From the IMG/VR virus record IMGVR_UViG_3300047440_000535, positions 1 to 33,941 of that record: 33,941 nucleotides of DNA; one strand, 5' to 3'. This stretch comes from a virus. A program made the position numbers and the translations under genes. Positions 21,645 to 29,292 of this stretch are shown piece by piece. Each line of letters opens with the position of its first letter. Positions within the stretch are counted from its first letter, which is position 1. The notes under the pieces are model-generated. The model was given only the letters and a program-made list of their open reading frames with translations, made no database searches and was not told where the DNA came from.

Positions 21645-23527
21645 TTGATCTCCCCCCAACTCGGTCCCGTCTCCGCGTCCACCTTCATCGGCACCTCGCA
21701 CGGCACTGCGTCACGCATGATCTCCGACAGACTGGCCGAGGTCTCCGGCCCGGAGGACAGGTCGAGCTCGTCGTGGACCTGGAGCTGCAGCGGGATGCTG
21801 GCGTCATCCGCGTCCACCATCGCCTTCTTGGTCTGGTCCCCGCTCGACCCCTGGATCAGGCGGTTGAGCGCCTTGTGGCACCAGTCCCACCCGCCCTTGC
21901 CGTTGGGGGGGAACCGGCAGCGCCGGCCGAGGACCGTGCGGATGAACCCGCGCTGCGCGGCCCGGTCCTCGCAGCGCTTGGCCATGGCCCGGACGAACGG
22001 CATGCCGCTGTCGAACTTGAGCAGCACGGCCTCGCCCTCGGGCCCGGCCGCGTCCACCATCTTGTTCTGCCGCCTCGAGAACACCTTGACGGTCGGCAGC
22101 TTGAGCTTGCGGCACATCTTGCCCCCGCCCATGCCGTAGCAGCGCCCCAGGAGGATCTCCTTGGCGTCCTTCCGCTTCAGGCCGGTCCACTCCGCAGACA
22201 TCTCGTGGTAGTCCAGCCGGGGGTTGTCGATGTAGCGCTGGCGCGCAGCCGCGGCCCCCTCGCAATTCGAGATGAACGCCCAGTGCACCAGCCAGCGGAT
22301 CTCCTGCTGGGAGTAGTCGTGGCAGGCCCAGGGGAGGTCGCCGTCGGGGAGGAAGTTGGAGCGCCACATCGGCCCCAGCACCGGGTCGCGGGCCGGCTGC
22401 TGCTGGAGGTTGGGGTCGCACGAGCTGAGCCGGCCGTAGCGGGCCCCGGAGTCGTCGCCACCCTCCTCGTCGTCGGTCTTGCGCAGCTGGTTGAACGTCG
22501 GGTGGATCCGGTCGCCGATGGCGTGCTCCCTCATCGAGGCGACGTAGGAGGTGCGCACCTTGTTGATCTGCCTCGAGCGGCGCAGCAGGCCGGCCACGGG
22601 GTGCTCGATGGAGTCGAGGAGCTCCTTGGTCACGCTCGGCTTCTTGGTGGCCGGCGTGAGCGGCACGTCCACTCCCACGTGCTCCAGGACCTTGGCCAGT
22701 GGGCCGGCGGTCCAGAGGTCGTTGGAGGACAGGCTGATGCCAGTCAGGCGCTTGACCTCCGCCAGGACCTCCTCCTCCATGAAGCCCAGGCGGGTCTCAG
22801 TCTGGGCCAGCCGGTCGAAGGAGATGCGGACCCCGCGGCGGCGCATCTTGACGAGGACGGGGAGCAGCCGGCTCTCCAGGTCGAAGATGCCCTCGAGGTC
22901 CTGCTCTGCAATGATCCTCTCCTGGCGGCGGAGGAGCGCGAGCGGCTTGCGTGCGTCCGCCTCACCGTAGGCCCCGACGTGCTTGGAGTGGAGCCGCCAC
23001 AGCCCAGCCTTCGGGTCGAGGCCGAAGGCAGCAGCCGCAGCACGGAGGTGCGCCTCGTCCTTGCCCGGCAGGCCGTGGCGTCCCAGGACGTCGTCGAGGC
23101 CGTATCCGTTCTGCAGCTCGTCGATGAGGGGCTCAGCCACGAGCACGTCGAGCCAGCGGTGGGGGCGGAAGTGGACCCTGGCCTCCTCCAGGAAGTCATA
23201 CTCATACTGGAGGTTGGCCCCGACGAGGCTGCCGGTGAAGTCGCGGGCCTGGTCGCGCAGGTACGCCAGGACCTGGACGCGGTCCAGGTTGCCCCCGGCC
23301 TCGTGGCCGAACGGCAGGTAGCCACCAGGGCCGTCCTCGATGGCGAATGAGACCCCGACGATGCTGGCACCGCGGCGGACACCCGGGCCGAGCTGCTTCA
23401 GCTTTGCGTCGTGCGTCTCGAGGTCGATGGAGACCCGCTTGGCACCCCGCCAGGAGGGGAGCGAGGAGAGTTGCGGGGGAGTCCAGCTGGAGCGGGGCTC
23501 CAGGAGGGGGAGGTCAGAGAGGGACAT
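21641..23527 (-). CDS. Family A DNA polymerase with 3'-5' exonuclease
   Basis: This 628-residue replicative polymerase has the exonuclease motif I DLET at 35-38 and the exo II-like GANLQYEYDF at 103-112. Polymerase motif A is DYSQQEI (404-410), the O-helix is RKDAKEILLGRCYGMG (452-467) and motif C is QVHDEL (583-588). In the O-helix the residue aligned to E. coli Phe762 is Leu460. It would have to use the modified dNTP (hmdUTP). No 5'-3' exonuclease domain is present, as usual for phage polymerases. The ATG overlaps the upstream gene by 14 bases, and the stop is coupled to dCMP deaminase. Confidence 0.95.
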   Translation of the reverse strand: MSLSDLPLLEPRSSWTPPQLSSLPSWRGAKRVSIDLETHDAKLKQLGPGVRRGASIVGVSFAIEDGPGGYLPFGHEAGGNLDRVQVLAYLRDQARDFTGSLVGANLQYEYDFLEEARVHFRPHRWLDVLVAEPLIDELQNGYGLDDVLGRHGLPGKDEAHLRAAAAAFGLDPKAGLWRLHSKHVGAYGEADARKPLALLRRQERIIAEQDLEGIFDLESRLLPVLVKMRRRGVRISFDRLAQTETRLGFMEEEVLAEVKRLTGISLSSNDLWTAGPLAKVLEHVGVDVPLTPATKKPSVTKELLDSIEHPVAGLLRRSRQINKVRTSYVASMREHAIGDRIHPTFNQLRKTDDEEGGDDSGARYGRLSSCDPNLQQQPARDPVLGPMWRSNFLPDGDLPWACHDYSQQEIRWLVHWAFISNCEGAAAARQRYIDNPRLDYHEMSAEWTGLKRKDAKEILLGRCYGMGGGKMCRKLKLPTVKVFSRRQNKMVDAAGPEGEAVLLKFDSGMPFVRAMAKRCEDRAAQRGFIRTVLGRRCRFPPNGKGGWDWCHKALNRLIQGSSGDQTKKAMVDADDASIPLQLQVHDELDLSSGPETSASLSEIMRDAVPCEVPMKVDAETGPSWGEIK

Positions 23528-23882
23528 GCCGAGGAGTGGGGTTCATCGCCCGGGCGGCATTGTCGATGGCGTCCGCGACAGAGCCCAAGCCGGAGGCTAT
23601 CCCCTCGAAGGTCTCTCCCATGAGAGGGTGCGCATTGAATCTGTCAACGTCGTCCACACGCACGCTGACCCCGTCAAGGACTTCGATGGGTAACTTGCCT
23701 CCTTCTAACGCGAAGTCGAGGCGTTCTCTGATCCCAGAGAGAGCATAGGACTGTCTGTCGAAGATCGTTGCCTTGAACATCTCGACCAGAGCTCGTGGAT
23801 CTCCCGCGACGTCCTCCAGACCGTGCAGTCTCAGCTCCTCTTTCAATCTGAACAATGAATCTGCGTATCGGCTTGCGTCCAT
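23514..23882 (-). CDS. Hypothetical protein, lower GC than neighbours
   Basis: This 122-residue helical protein (SLFRLKEELRLHGLEDVAGDPRALVEMF; later SVADAIDNAARAMN) has no recognised family. The DNA is visibly richer in A/T and has different codon choices from the genes either side, suggesting later acquisition. It sits between the Nmad1-like gene and the polymerase, overlapping the polymerase start. Confidence 0.6.
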   Translation of the reverse strand: MDASRYADSLFRLKEELRLHGLEDVAGDPRALVEMFKATIFDRQSYALSGIRERLDFALEGGKLPIEVLDGVSVRVDDVDRFNAHPLMGETFEGIASGLGSVADAIDNAARAMNPTPRHVPL

Positions 23883-23891
23883 GAGAATCTC

Positions 23892-24236
23892 CTACTTATT
23901 GTCCCGGTGCCACGGGTTCACGCCGCGGGCCCGCACCTCGGCCTCGACCAGCATGAGGTAGCGGCGGAGGTCACGGATGTCGTCCAGGATGCCCTCGGAG
24001 CGCTGGTCGGCCTCGACGGCCTTGAAGACGTCGAAGCCGTGCTGGCCGACCTGCAGCTCGGCTCGGTCCCACTTGCGGGCCAACATCATGAAGGCACCGA
24101 CACCGCCCCGGCGCTTCCAGGAGTCCCCGTAGCTCTGCTGCGCCTTCTTCAGGCCCGCGACGTCCTCCTGGGCGATGGCCTCGAGCTGCTCGAGGTACAG
24201 GTAGCGGAGGTCAATGGGCTCAGGAGTGAGGGGCAT
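23892..24236 (-). CDS. DUF1599/Nmad1-like protein (nucleotide-modification associated)
   Basis: This 114-residue all-alpha protein has QSYGDSW (34-40), ARKWDRAE (53-60) and a helix GILDDIRDLRRYLMLVEAE. This fits my memory of the DUF1599 pattern (DYG-x-SW then a Lys/Arg helix), a family also named nucleotide modification associated domain 1. Its biochemical role is not established. Its place at the end of the hypermodification genes, overlapping the HD phosphatase by 17 bases, supports the assignment. No profile search was possible. Confidence 0.6.
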   Translation of the reverse strand: MPLTPEPIDLRYLYLEQLEAIAQEDVAGLKKAQQSYGDSWKRRGGVGAFMMLARKWDRAELQVGQHGFDVFKAVEADQRSEGILDDIRDLRRYLMLVEAEVRARGVNPWHRDNK

Positions 24237-24762
24237 CGTCGGTCTCCTTCGGGATCAGGTCGGTGCTGCGGCCGGGGTAGTAGGTCTCGAGGAACACGGT
24301 CACGGGGTCGGGGATCTTGGTGGCCTCGCGCTCGAACCAGCCGACCAGGGCTGCGCGGATCTTCTGCGACAGCTGGTTGCCGAGGGCCAGCTGGTCGAAG
24401 GTCCACAGCAGGAGCTCGAGCTTGTCGATGGCCCTCAGCCAGCGCTCGTCCTCGTCGGTGAGCTGGATGAGCAGCCCCGCCCGGTCGAGGCACATGTGCT
24501 CGAGCGCCAGGTAGGACTCGTTGAAGGCGTCCGAGGACCACAGGGCCGTCGCTGGCGTGTCGCCGATCCAGCGCTCCGGGGCGTCATGCCACAGCAGCGC
24601 CTTGACCAGGTCCATCGACGGGTTGGGGTGGAGGCAGAGCAGGAGGTTCACCGCGTTGAAGCTGTGGAGCCCGACGGAGTAGGACCCGTGGTGCGGGATG
24701 GTGTGGCACCGCTCGACGGCCCCCGCCTCGCGGAGCACCTTGGCCCGGTCGTGTGCGTTCAT
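24220..24762 (-). CDS. HD-domain dNMP phosphatase (YfbR/dTMPase-like)
   Basis: This 180-residue HD-superfamily hydrolase has a metal-binding series RCH (18-20), GLHSFNAVN (31-39), WHDAPERWIGD (58-68) and AIDK (110-113). This matches 5'-deoxynucleotidases of the YfbR type, which dephosphorylate dNMPs. In phages that exclude thymine such enzymes destroy dTMP so that the modified nucleotide is used instead; this specificity is inferred from context. The ATG overlaps the TS-like gene stop as ATGA. A longer upstream extension of the frame is not conserved and was not used. Confidence 0.8.
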   Translation of the reverse strand: MNAHDRAKVLREAGAVERCHTIPHHGSYSVGLHSFNAVNLLLCLHPNPSMDLVKALLWHDAPERWIGDTPATALWSSDAFNESYLALEHMCLDRAGLLIQLTDEDERWLRAIDKLELLLWTFDQLALGNQLSQKIRAALVGWFEREATKIPDPVTVFLETYYPGRSTDLIPKETDDAPHS

Positions 24763-25751
24763 TTCATCCTCTTGAACAGCCACAGTGCGGCTGCGGTTCT
24801 CCAGTCGTCGGCTGTGACTGCGTCGACCTCCTCGAGGGCGACCTGTGGCCACTTGTTCTTGTGGGCACGCCAGGCCCGGAGGAGCGGCAGGGCCGTCTGA
24901 GTGAAGAACGGGTCGGTGTAGTGCCCCGGCTGCGTGTCCCCGTCGAGGAAGAGGCCCAGCTGGGCCATCCACTCGTCGACGTCGATGGAGACGAGGTCCT
25001 GGGTCCTGACCTGCCCGAGGGAGTAGGGGCACTCGTGGACCTGGGGCGGCATCGGGGCCCAGTTTGCCAGCTCCTTGACCAGCCCGAGGTGCGTGTTGAC
25101 GTAGGTGTGGGCGTTCATCGAGACCTGCCACGAGCTCCCGACCTCGCACCCGATCATCGCGGCCATGAGCTCCTGGAGCATCGAGAAGTGGACCGCGTTG
25201 GCGCCCAGCATCCCCCAGATCACGTCGTTGGAGCGGTTGGTGACCACCATGTCGAGCTCGCCGGTGTCCCGTCGCTGGAAGATGGCCTGGAGGTTGCAGG
25301 GGATGTCCCGGGACTGGAGCCCGAGGTCACGCCGCGCGTCCCACATCGAGACGACCTCCCGCCTCGAGTCGGGGTTCACCCGGAGGGCCGTGGCCACCTT
25401 CACGATCTGGTCGATGCCGAAGTGGCTGCGCCAGCGGCGGCCGTATGCCCCGTTGAAGGTGAGGCCGTCGTCGGAGAAGTCGGCCATGCGCTTGTTGAAC
25501 TGGGCCAGGTAGCCGACATCATCGCGGCCACCCAGCATCCAGAGCGCCTCGAACAGGTGGAAGAACGGGTTGGCGTCGCGCTGCGGCCAGAACAGCACGC
25601 GCTCGCGCGGACAGTCGAGCTGGACGGTCAGGGGCTCGCTGAGCTTCAGGACCGGGCCGTTGCGGCTGACGCGAGCAACACCGGAGTTGAGGAGCTGGTG
25701 GCAGGCCTCGGGCAGCGCCTGGTGGACGTTCCGGACGTGGATGACCTTCAT
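24759..25751 (-). CDS. Thymidylate-synthase-like dUMP hydroxymethylase
   Basis: This 330-residue enzyme of the thymidylate synthase superfamily has the catalytic Cys in DIPCNLQ (C152), the nucleotide-binding RSND (173-176), and a phage-type block WGMLGANAVHFSMLQE, where Asn185 would accept a uracil ring, then HTYVNTH. In a cluster with hmdU-DNA kinase and transferase genes, the reaction is most likely dUMP plus methylene-tetrahydrofolate and water giving 5-hydroxymethyl-dUMP rather than dTMP. Ordinary thymidylate synthase is the alternative. The ATG is overlapped by the end of the homing endonuclease gene (ATGA). Confidence 0.88.
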   Translation of the reverse strand: MKVIHVRNVHQALPEACHQLLNSGVARVSRNGPVLKLSEPLTVQLDCPRERVLFWPQRDANPFFHLFEALWMLGGRDDVGYLAQFNKRMADFSDDGLTFNGAYGRRWRSHFGIDQIVKVATALRVNPDSRREVVSMWDARRDLGLQSRDIPCNLQAIFQRRDTGELDMVVTNRSNDVIWGMLGANAVHFSMLQELMAAMIGCEVGSSWQVSMNAHTYVNTHLGLVKELANWAPMPPQVHECPYSLGQVRTQDLVSIDVDEWMAQLGLFLDGDTQPGHYTDPFFTQTALPLLRAWRAHKNKWPQVALEEVDAVTADDWRTAAALWLFKRMK

Positions 25752-26317
25752 GCTGTAACCCTACCTTGGTTGAGATAGCGCGGCTGAGACTCTCGTTGCC
25801 TACTGGCTTTGTCGCTCACTATGCGTCGGCTGGCATCCGTCCACGTGTGATGCCCAAGATTCTTGGCACTCCACTGTCGCTTCGCTCGAGCCGATCGTCG
25901 TTGGACCTCACCGGGCCTTCTGGCGACTTCTTTGGCTCGTTCTGATAATCTTCGGCGGGTCTCGGCCGATCTGCGCACCCCCCTCGTCGCGCCCGCCGTC
26001 TTCAGTTGATTGTATCCGTCGGCGTTACGGTCAATGAACCACTGTTCATACCGCAACAGCTCAGATCGCTCGCAGATCAGCAAGACGCGAAACGAAAAGG
26101 CCTCCTCACCGTGCTTGTTCCATGAACGCTGAAGATGCAAGTTGGAGTGCTTGTCTCGCCGGAGCAGAGCTTTGTGATTGCTCCAACGGTTGAAGCAGCT
26201 AGCGCCTGATCCGATGTAGCGTCGGCCCGTGACTCTGTTCACGAGCTCATAGATGCCCGGAACTTTCGTTTGGCCCTCCCTCCCTCGCGGATTGAGACGA
26301 TTTTTGCCACTTCGCAT
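25748..26317 (-). mobile_element. GIY-YIG homing endonuclease inserted in the modification cluster
   Basis: This 189-residue protein (from ATG 26317) has the GIY-YIG core GIYELVNRVTGRRYIGSG (about 21-38), the catalytic Arg in FNRWSNHK, and the Glu in YEQWFID. A NUMOD3-like SAETRRRLSERAKEV segment and a basic DNA-binding tail follow. It makes a DNA break that spreads its own gene between related phages. Its DNA is clearly richer in A/T than its neighbours. It overlaps the last 79 bases of the HMUDK helical-domain gene and ends in an ATGA overlap with the TS-like gene, so it is fitted neatly between two modification genes. The exact start is uncertain. Confidence 0.9.
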
Positions 26318-27114
26318 GCCCAGGTCTCGACCTCCTGGAGTGTCCACGGTCTGCTGCGGTCATGCCAATGGTCACGCGAGGCCTGCAGCACCTCGCGTGC
26401 GGCCTCAATCATCTGCTCCTGGTCGCGCCTCGAGCCGTAGCTCCAGTGGTCCATGTCTCTGTGGAAGACCCAGCCCAGCCCGCGTGCGCACCCGGGCCCG
26501 GCGCAGGTCCAGGTGTCGATGTCGGCCGTGTCGACGAGCGGGGTGTTGATCAGGTCGCGCACGGCCTGGTACGCCATGAAGTTGCCGAGGCGGGGGAACA
26601 GGCGGAGGTCGTTGAAGGCCTCCTCCATGCGGTACTCGTTCAGCCGCCAGTCGGCCACCGTGCTGTGCCAGACCCTTGCCACGTTGTCGATGCAGTCGAG
26701 GATCGAGGACAGCTTGTCCATCCCCGGCTTGCTGTTCACGATGAAGGCCCCGGTGAAGATCGGGAGGCCCGCGTCCCTCCGCTCCTTGAGCCTGGCGTGG
26801 ACCGAGGGGCTGCTCCACTCTAGCTCACCGTTGAGGAAGGGGAGGATGGACTCCCCCGTCTCGATGAGGTTGAACCAGCGGAAGGCGATGATGGATAGGA
26901 ACACACTGTCGTCCCGGGCCACCACCAGCGGCCTGGTCACGTTGTCCCTCAGCCAGCGCGTCGTCTTGTCGTCGTCGCGGAAGACGTTGCACAGCCGCGT
27001 CGTCTGGAGGACCGGGTCCTGGGTCCAGGGGGGAGGCTCGCCACGGCTCCGACGGAGCCGGATCTGGTCACGCTCGTTCGCCAGGGAGATGAACTCCCAC
27101 AGGCGGGAGCTCAC
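26239..27114 (-). CDS. 5-hmdU DNA kinase helical-domain protein (HMUDK_hel / aGPT-Pplase2 type)
   Basis: This protein has 291 residues from GTG 27114 (GTGA overlap with the kinase). The N-terminal signature RGEPPPWTQDPVLQ (24-37) then RLCNVFRDDDKTTRW (40-54) is characteristic of the family called 5-hmdU DNA kinase helical domain, formerly alpha-glutamyl/putrescinyl thymine pyrophosphorylase clade 2. The rest is helical and includes YGSRRDQEQMIEAAREV. It lies next to the P-loop kinase and probably works with it as a two-subunit enzyme. The last ~26 codons overlap the homing endonuclease, so the C-terminus may have been altered by the insertion. A start at ATG 27132 is also possible. Confidence 0.8.
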   Translation of the reverse strand: MSSRLWEFISLANERDQIRLRRSRGEPPPWTQDPVLQTTRLCNVFRDDDKTTRWLRDNVTRPLVVARDDSVFLSIIAFRWFNLIETGESILPFLNGELEWSSPSVHARLKERRDAGLPIFTGAFIVNSKPGMDKLSSILDCIDNVARVWHSTVADWRLNEYRMEEAFNDLRLFPRLGNFMAYQAVRDLINTPLVDTADIDTWTCAGPGCARGLGWVFHRDMDHWSYGSRRDQEQMIEAAREVLQASRDHWHDRSRPWTLQEVETWACEVAKIVSIREGGRAKRKFRASMSS

Positions 27115-27680
27115 AGACCCAGGAGCTGACATGCCGTCACCACCGCGAGCTCGCGGGAGCAGTCGTGGACGGGGACGCCGGCCGCGCGGATGCGCGCCAG
27201 GCTCCGCTCGATCACCTTGACCCGCTTCGAGGTGTTGGTCGGGTCGAGAAGGGTGGGGACCTTGCCCCTCTTCTCTGCGCTCGCCTCGCGGCGGAGCTGG
27301 ACCGAGGCCAGGCACTCCTCGAGGCTCGTGGTGAGCGCGATGCAGTGGATGGGCAGGCCGTCTCGCTGGAGGGCCAGGATCCGGTCGGTGCCCTCGGACA
27401 GCAGCAGCCCCTCGAACAGGACGTGCTTGCCCTGGGAGTGGAACAGGCGGACCAGCTCGAAGGTCCTGTCCAGCCCCTTGATCGTGTCGCAGCCCCCGCA
27501 GGTCGACTCATAGGAGCCGAGGGTGGCCACCTCCGAGCCCGACGGGAGGGCGTGGATGTAGGCCAGCGGCCTGCGCCGGCCGTCCTCCATCACGGTGCTG
27601 ACCAGCTTGAGCTTCTCCAGGACGCGGCGGACAGCCGTGGACTTGCCCGAGCCGCTCGTCCCTCGCATGTTGATGATCAC
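27111..27680 (-). CDS. 5-hydroxymethyl-dU DNA kinase, P-loop domain
   Basis: This 189-residue P-loop kinase starts MIINMRGTSGSGKST (Walker A 7-15). SYESTCGGCDTI (57-67) and GKHVLFEGLLLSE are hallmarks of the phage kinase family that phosphorylates 5-hydroxymethyl-dU in DNA to activate the hydroxymethyl group for nucleophilic replacement, as shown for phages ViI and M6. The GTG start overlaps the stop of the small gene upstream, and its stop overlaps the helical-domain gene. This is the central activation step of the predicted pathway. Confidence 0.88.
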   Translation of the reverse strand: MIINMRGTSGSGKSTAVRRVLEKLKLVSTVMEDGRRRPLAYIHALPSGSEVATLGSYESTCGGCDTIKGLDRTFELVRLFHSQGKHVLFEGLLLSEGTDRILALQRDGLPIHCIALTTSLEECLASVQLRREASAEKRGKVPTLLDPTNTSKRVKVIERSLARIRAAGVPVHDCSRELAVVTACQLLGL

Positions 27681-27919
27681 AGTCCCATCTTCCTTCTGAG
27701 GTCAGCGTTGAGCCTGGCCTCCTCGGCCTGGAGCCGAGCAACTGAGGCCTCGCGGATCCGGTTGGCCGCCTCGGCCAGCATGTTGCCCGCGTTCATGAGG
27801 GCGTCCGAGAGGCAGGGGCGGTAGATTGTCTGCTTGTTGTCGAGGTCGATCTCCAGGCACCCGCAGGGGCGCTGGCGCTGGGCCACGACCTTCGGCTGCT
27901 CAGGGGGTTGGTCAGTCAT
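27677..27919 (-). CDS. Small cluster protein with CxC motif
   Basis: This protein has 80 residues. The N-terminal RPCGCLEIDLDNKQTIYRPC could hold a small metal site, and the C-terminal half is a charged helix (LAEAANRIREASVARLQAEEARL). Function is unknown, but it is sandwiched with overlaps between the radical SAM gene and the kinase gene, so it may be a partner or chaperone of the modification enzymes. Confidence 0.6.
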   Translation of the reverse strand: MTDQPPEQPKVVAQRQRPCGCLEIDLDNKQTIYRPCLSDALMNAGNMLAEAANRIREASVARLQAEEARLNADLRRKMGL

Positions 27920-29292
27920 CGGACTCCCTTCCGGAGGTCGGCCAGGCGGAGCGCCTTCGCGGAGCCGAACAGCTCGGACCCGCAGCGCGGCTTGCCGGCG
28001 TTGTTGTCGGCGCACAGCAGGCACCCGGTGGGCGGGCACTCCTTGACCTCGGCGAACTGCTCCGCGGACGAGGTCCGCGTGTACATCGGGACGCGGTGCC
28101 CGTGGCACTGGGCCGAGGTGATGAAGTCGGCCCCGATGGAGACCCCCCGCTTGTTCACCGGGTCGCCCGCCTCGTCCCGCAGGTACTTGTACTCATAGCA
28201 GGTGGAGTAGGTGAGTCCCAGCTCGGTCGCCCTCCGGCGGTAGCGCTCGTGCCCCTCGAGGCGGTAGGCCTCGTCGACGGTCTTCTGGCCGCCGATGTTC
28301 TGAGTGAAGAGGCGGACGAACGGCTCCATTCGCTCCGCTCCGAAGCGCTTGACGTGCCGCTCGACCATGGTGCTGGCCCAGGAGTAGCCGGCCTCGACGA
28401 ACTTGACGATGACGTGGTTGGCCCCGGCTGCCGCGAGCTTCTCAAAGAGGCGCTCGACGTCGTTGTGGTTCACCAGGCCGGGGATGATCGGGTTGCACTG
28501 GATCGAGACGTAGATGTTCCGCGAGCGCATCTCCCGGATCTCCTCGAGGTGCTCGCGCAGGCTGATCGCCCCGGGGCTCAGCTTGCGCCAGACGTCCTCG
28601 TCCGGGGTGTTGATCGACTTCTGGGCGTAGCTGTGGCGGTTCACCGTCAGGATGTCCTTGGCCCAGGAGGGGTAGGACAGGCGGCTCAGGAAGAAGACCG
28701 GCAGGCCCTGGCGGACGAACTCCTCCGCGCCGGCCTGGGTGTTGTGGTACAGGTCCTCGAGGGGTAGGAAGGGGTCGGTGAAGGAGGAGAAGTAGCCGGC
28801 CGCGCTGGTCCGCATCGTCATCAGCTGGTTGCGGACGTGCTCGCCGTACCCGACCGGGACGGTGACGAGCCCCGCGCCGCGGTAGCCGCGCACTCCGGAG
28901 TTGATGTAGCAGAACGAGCACCCCACCTGGCACGTGCCGCCGTAGGGCTGGGTCAGGATCGCATCGGTGAAGCAGGGCCGGGGGCGCACGTCGAGGTCGT
29001 TCCCGGCATGGTCCTTCGAGCTGTACCAGCCCTGGAGGTCCTTCGCCTTGGGCATCCTGATGTGCGGGATCGGGTCGAGGAAGACCTTGGAGCGGGCCTT
29101 GACGGCCGCGTTGCGGACCATCCCGACGTCGATCATGCGGTGGCGCAGCTCGAGGCCCGTCAGCGGGTCGAGCTCGGTCACGATCGGCCCCATGTCGTGC
29201 ATCGGCTCCGGCCGCATCATGTACTTGTAGTTGGCCTTGGCCGGCTCGCCGCCGTCCTCCTCGTTGTTCAGCCATGCGTCGACCTGGTCCAT
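27916..29292 (-). CDS. Radical SAM enzyme, predicted modified-thymidine isomerase
   Basis: This 458-residue enzyme has the canonical CxxxCxxC cluster CQVGCSFC (C121, C125, C128). After it come YINSGVRGYRG, a YFSSFTDPFLPLE stretch and a TIM-barrel-like series of strands. Four more cysteines near the C-terminus (419, 424, 427, 437) could hold an auxiliary Fe-S cluster. In Pseudomonas phage M6 a radical SAM enzyme converts a glycyl-N-linked thymine side chain into a carbon-linked one; the gene context here supports a related reaction. The general barrel layout also resembles spore-photoproduct-lyase relatives. The ATG overlaps the upstream stop (TGATG). Confidence 0.88.
   Translation of the reverse strand: MDQVDAWLNNEEDGGEPAKANYKYMMRPEPMHDMGPIVTELDPLTGLELRHRMIDVGMVRNAAVKARSKVFLDPIPHIRMPKAKDLQGWYSSKDHAGNDLDVRPRPCFTDAILTQPYGGTCQVGCSFCYINSGVRGYRGAGLVTVPVGYGEHVRNQLMTMRTSAAGYFSSFTDPFLPLEDLYHNTQAGAEEFVRQGLPVFFLSRLSYPSWAKDILTVNRHSYAQKSINTPDEDVWRKLSPGAISLREHLEEIREMRSRNIYVSIQCNPIIPGLVNHNDVERLFEKLAAAGANHVIVKFVEAGYSWASTMVERHVKRFGAERMEPFVRLFTQNIGGQKTVDEAYRLEGHERYRRRATELGLTYSTCYEYKYLRDEAGDPVNKRGVSIGADFITSAQCHGHRVPMYTRTSSAEQFAEVKECPPTGCLLCADNNAGKPRCGSELFGSAKALRLADLRKGVR

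Noticed and set aside
21581-23350. A 589-codon plus-strand open frame opposite the DNA polymerase
   Set aside because: It is antisense to a gene with all polymerase motifs. High-GC third positions create long open antisense frames, and the translation has no recognisable domain.
24763-25149. N-terminal extension of the HD phosphatase frame
   Set aside because: The extended region translates to low-complexity Arg/Ala/Gly sequence antagonistic to the TS-like gene frame. The ATGA-coupled start at 24762 sits right before the conserved HD domain.
27133-27315. N-terminal extension of the HMUDK helical-domain gene
   Set aside because: It overlaps the P-loop kinase gene in another frame and has shadow-like composition. 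The GTG at 27114 fits the overlap style.
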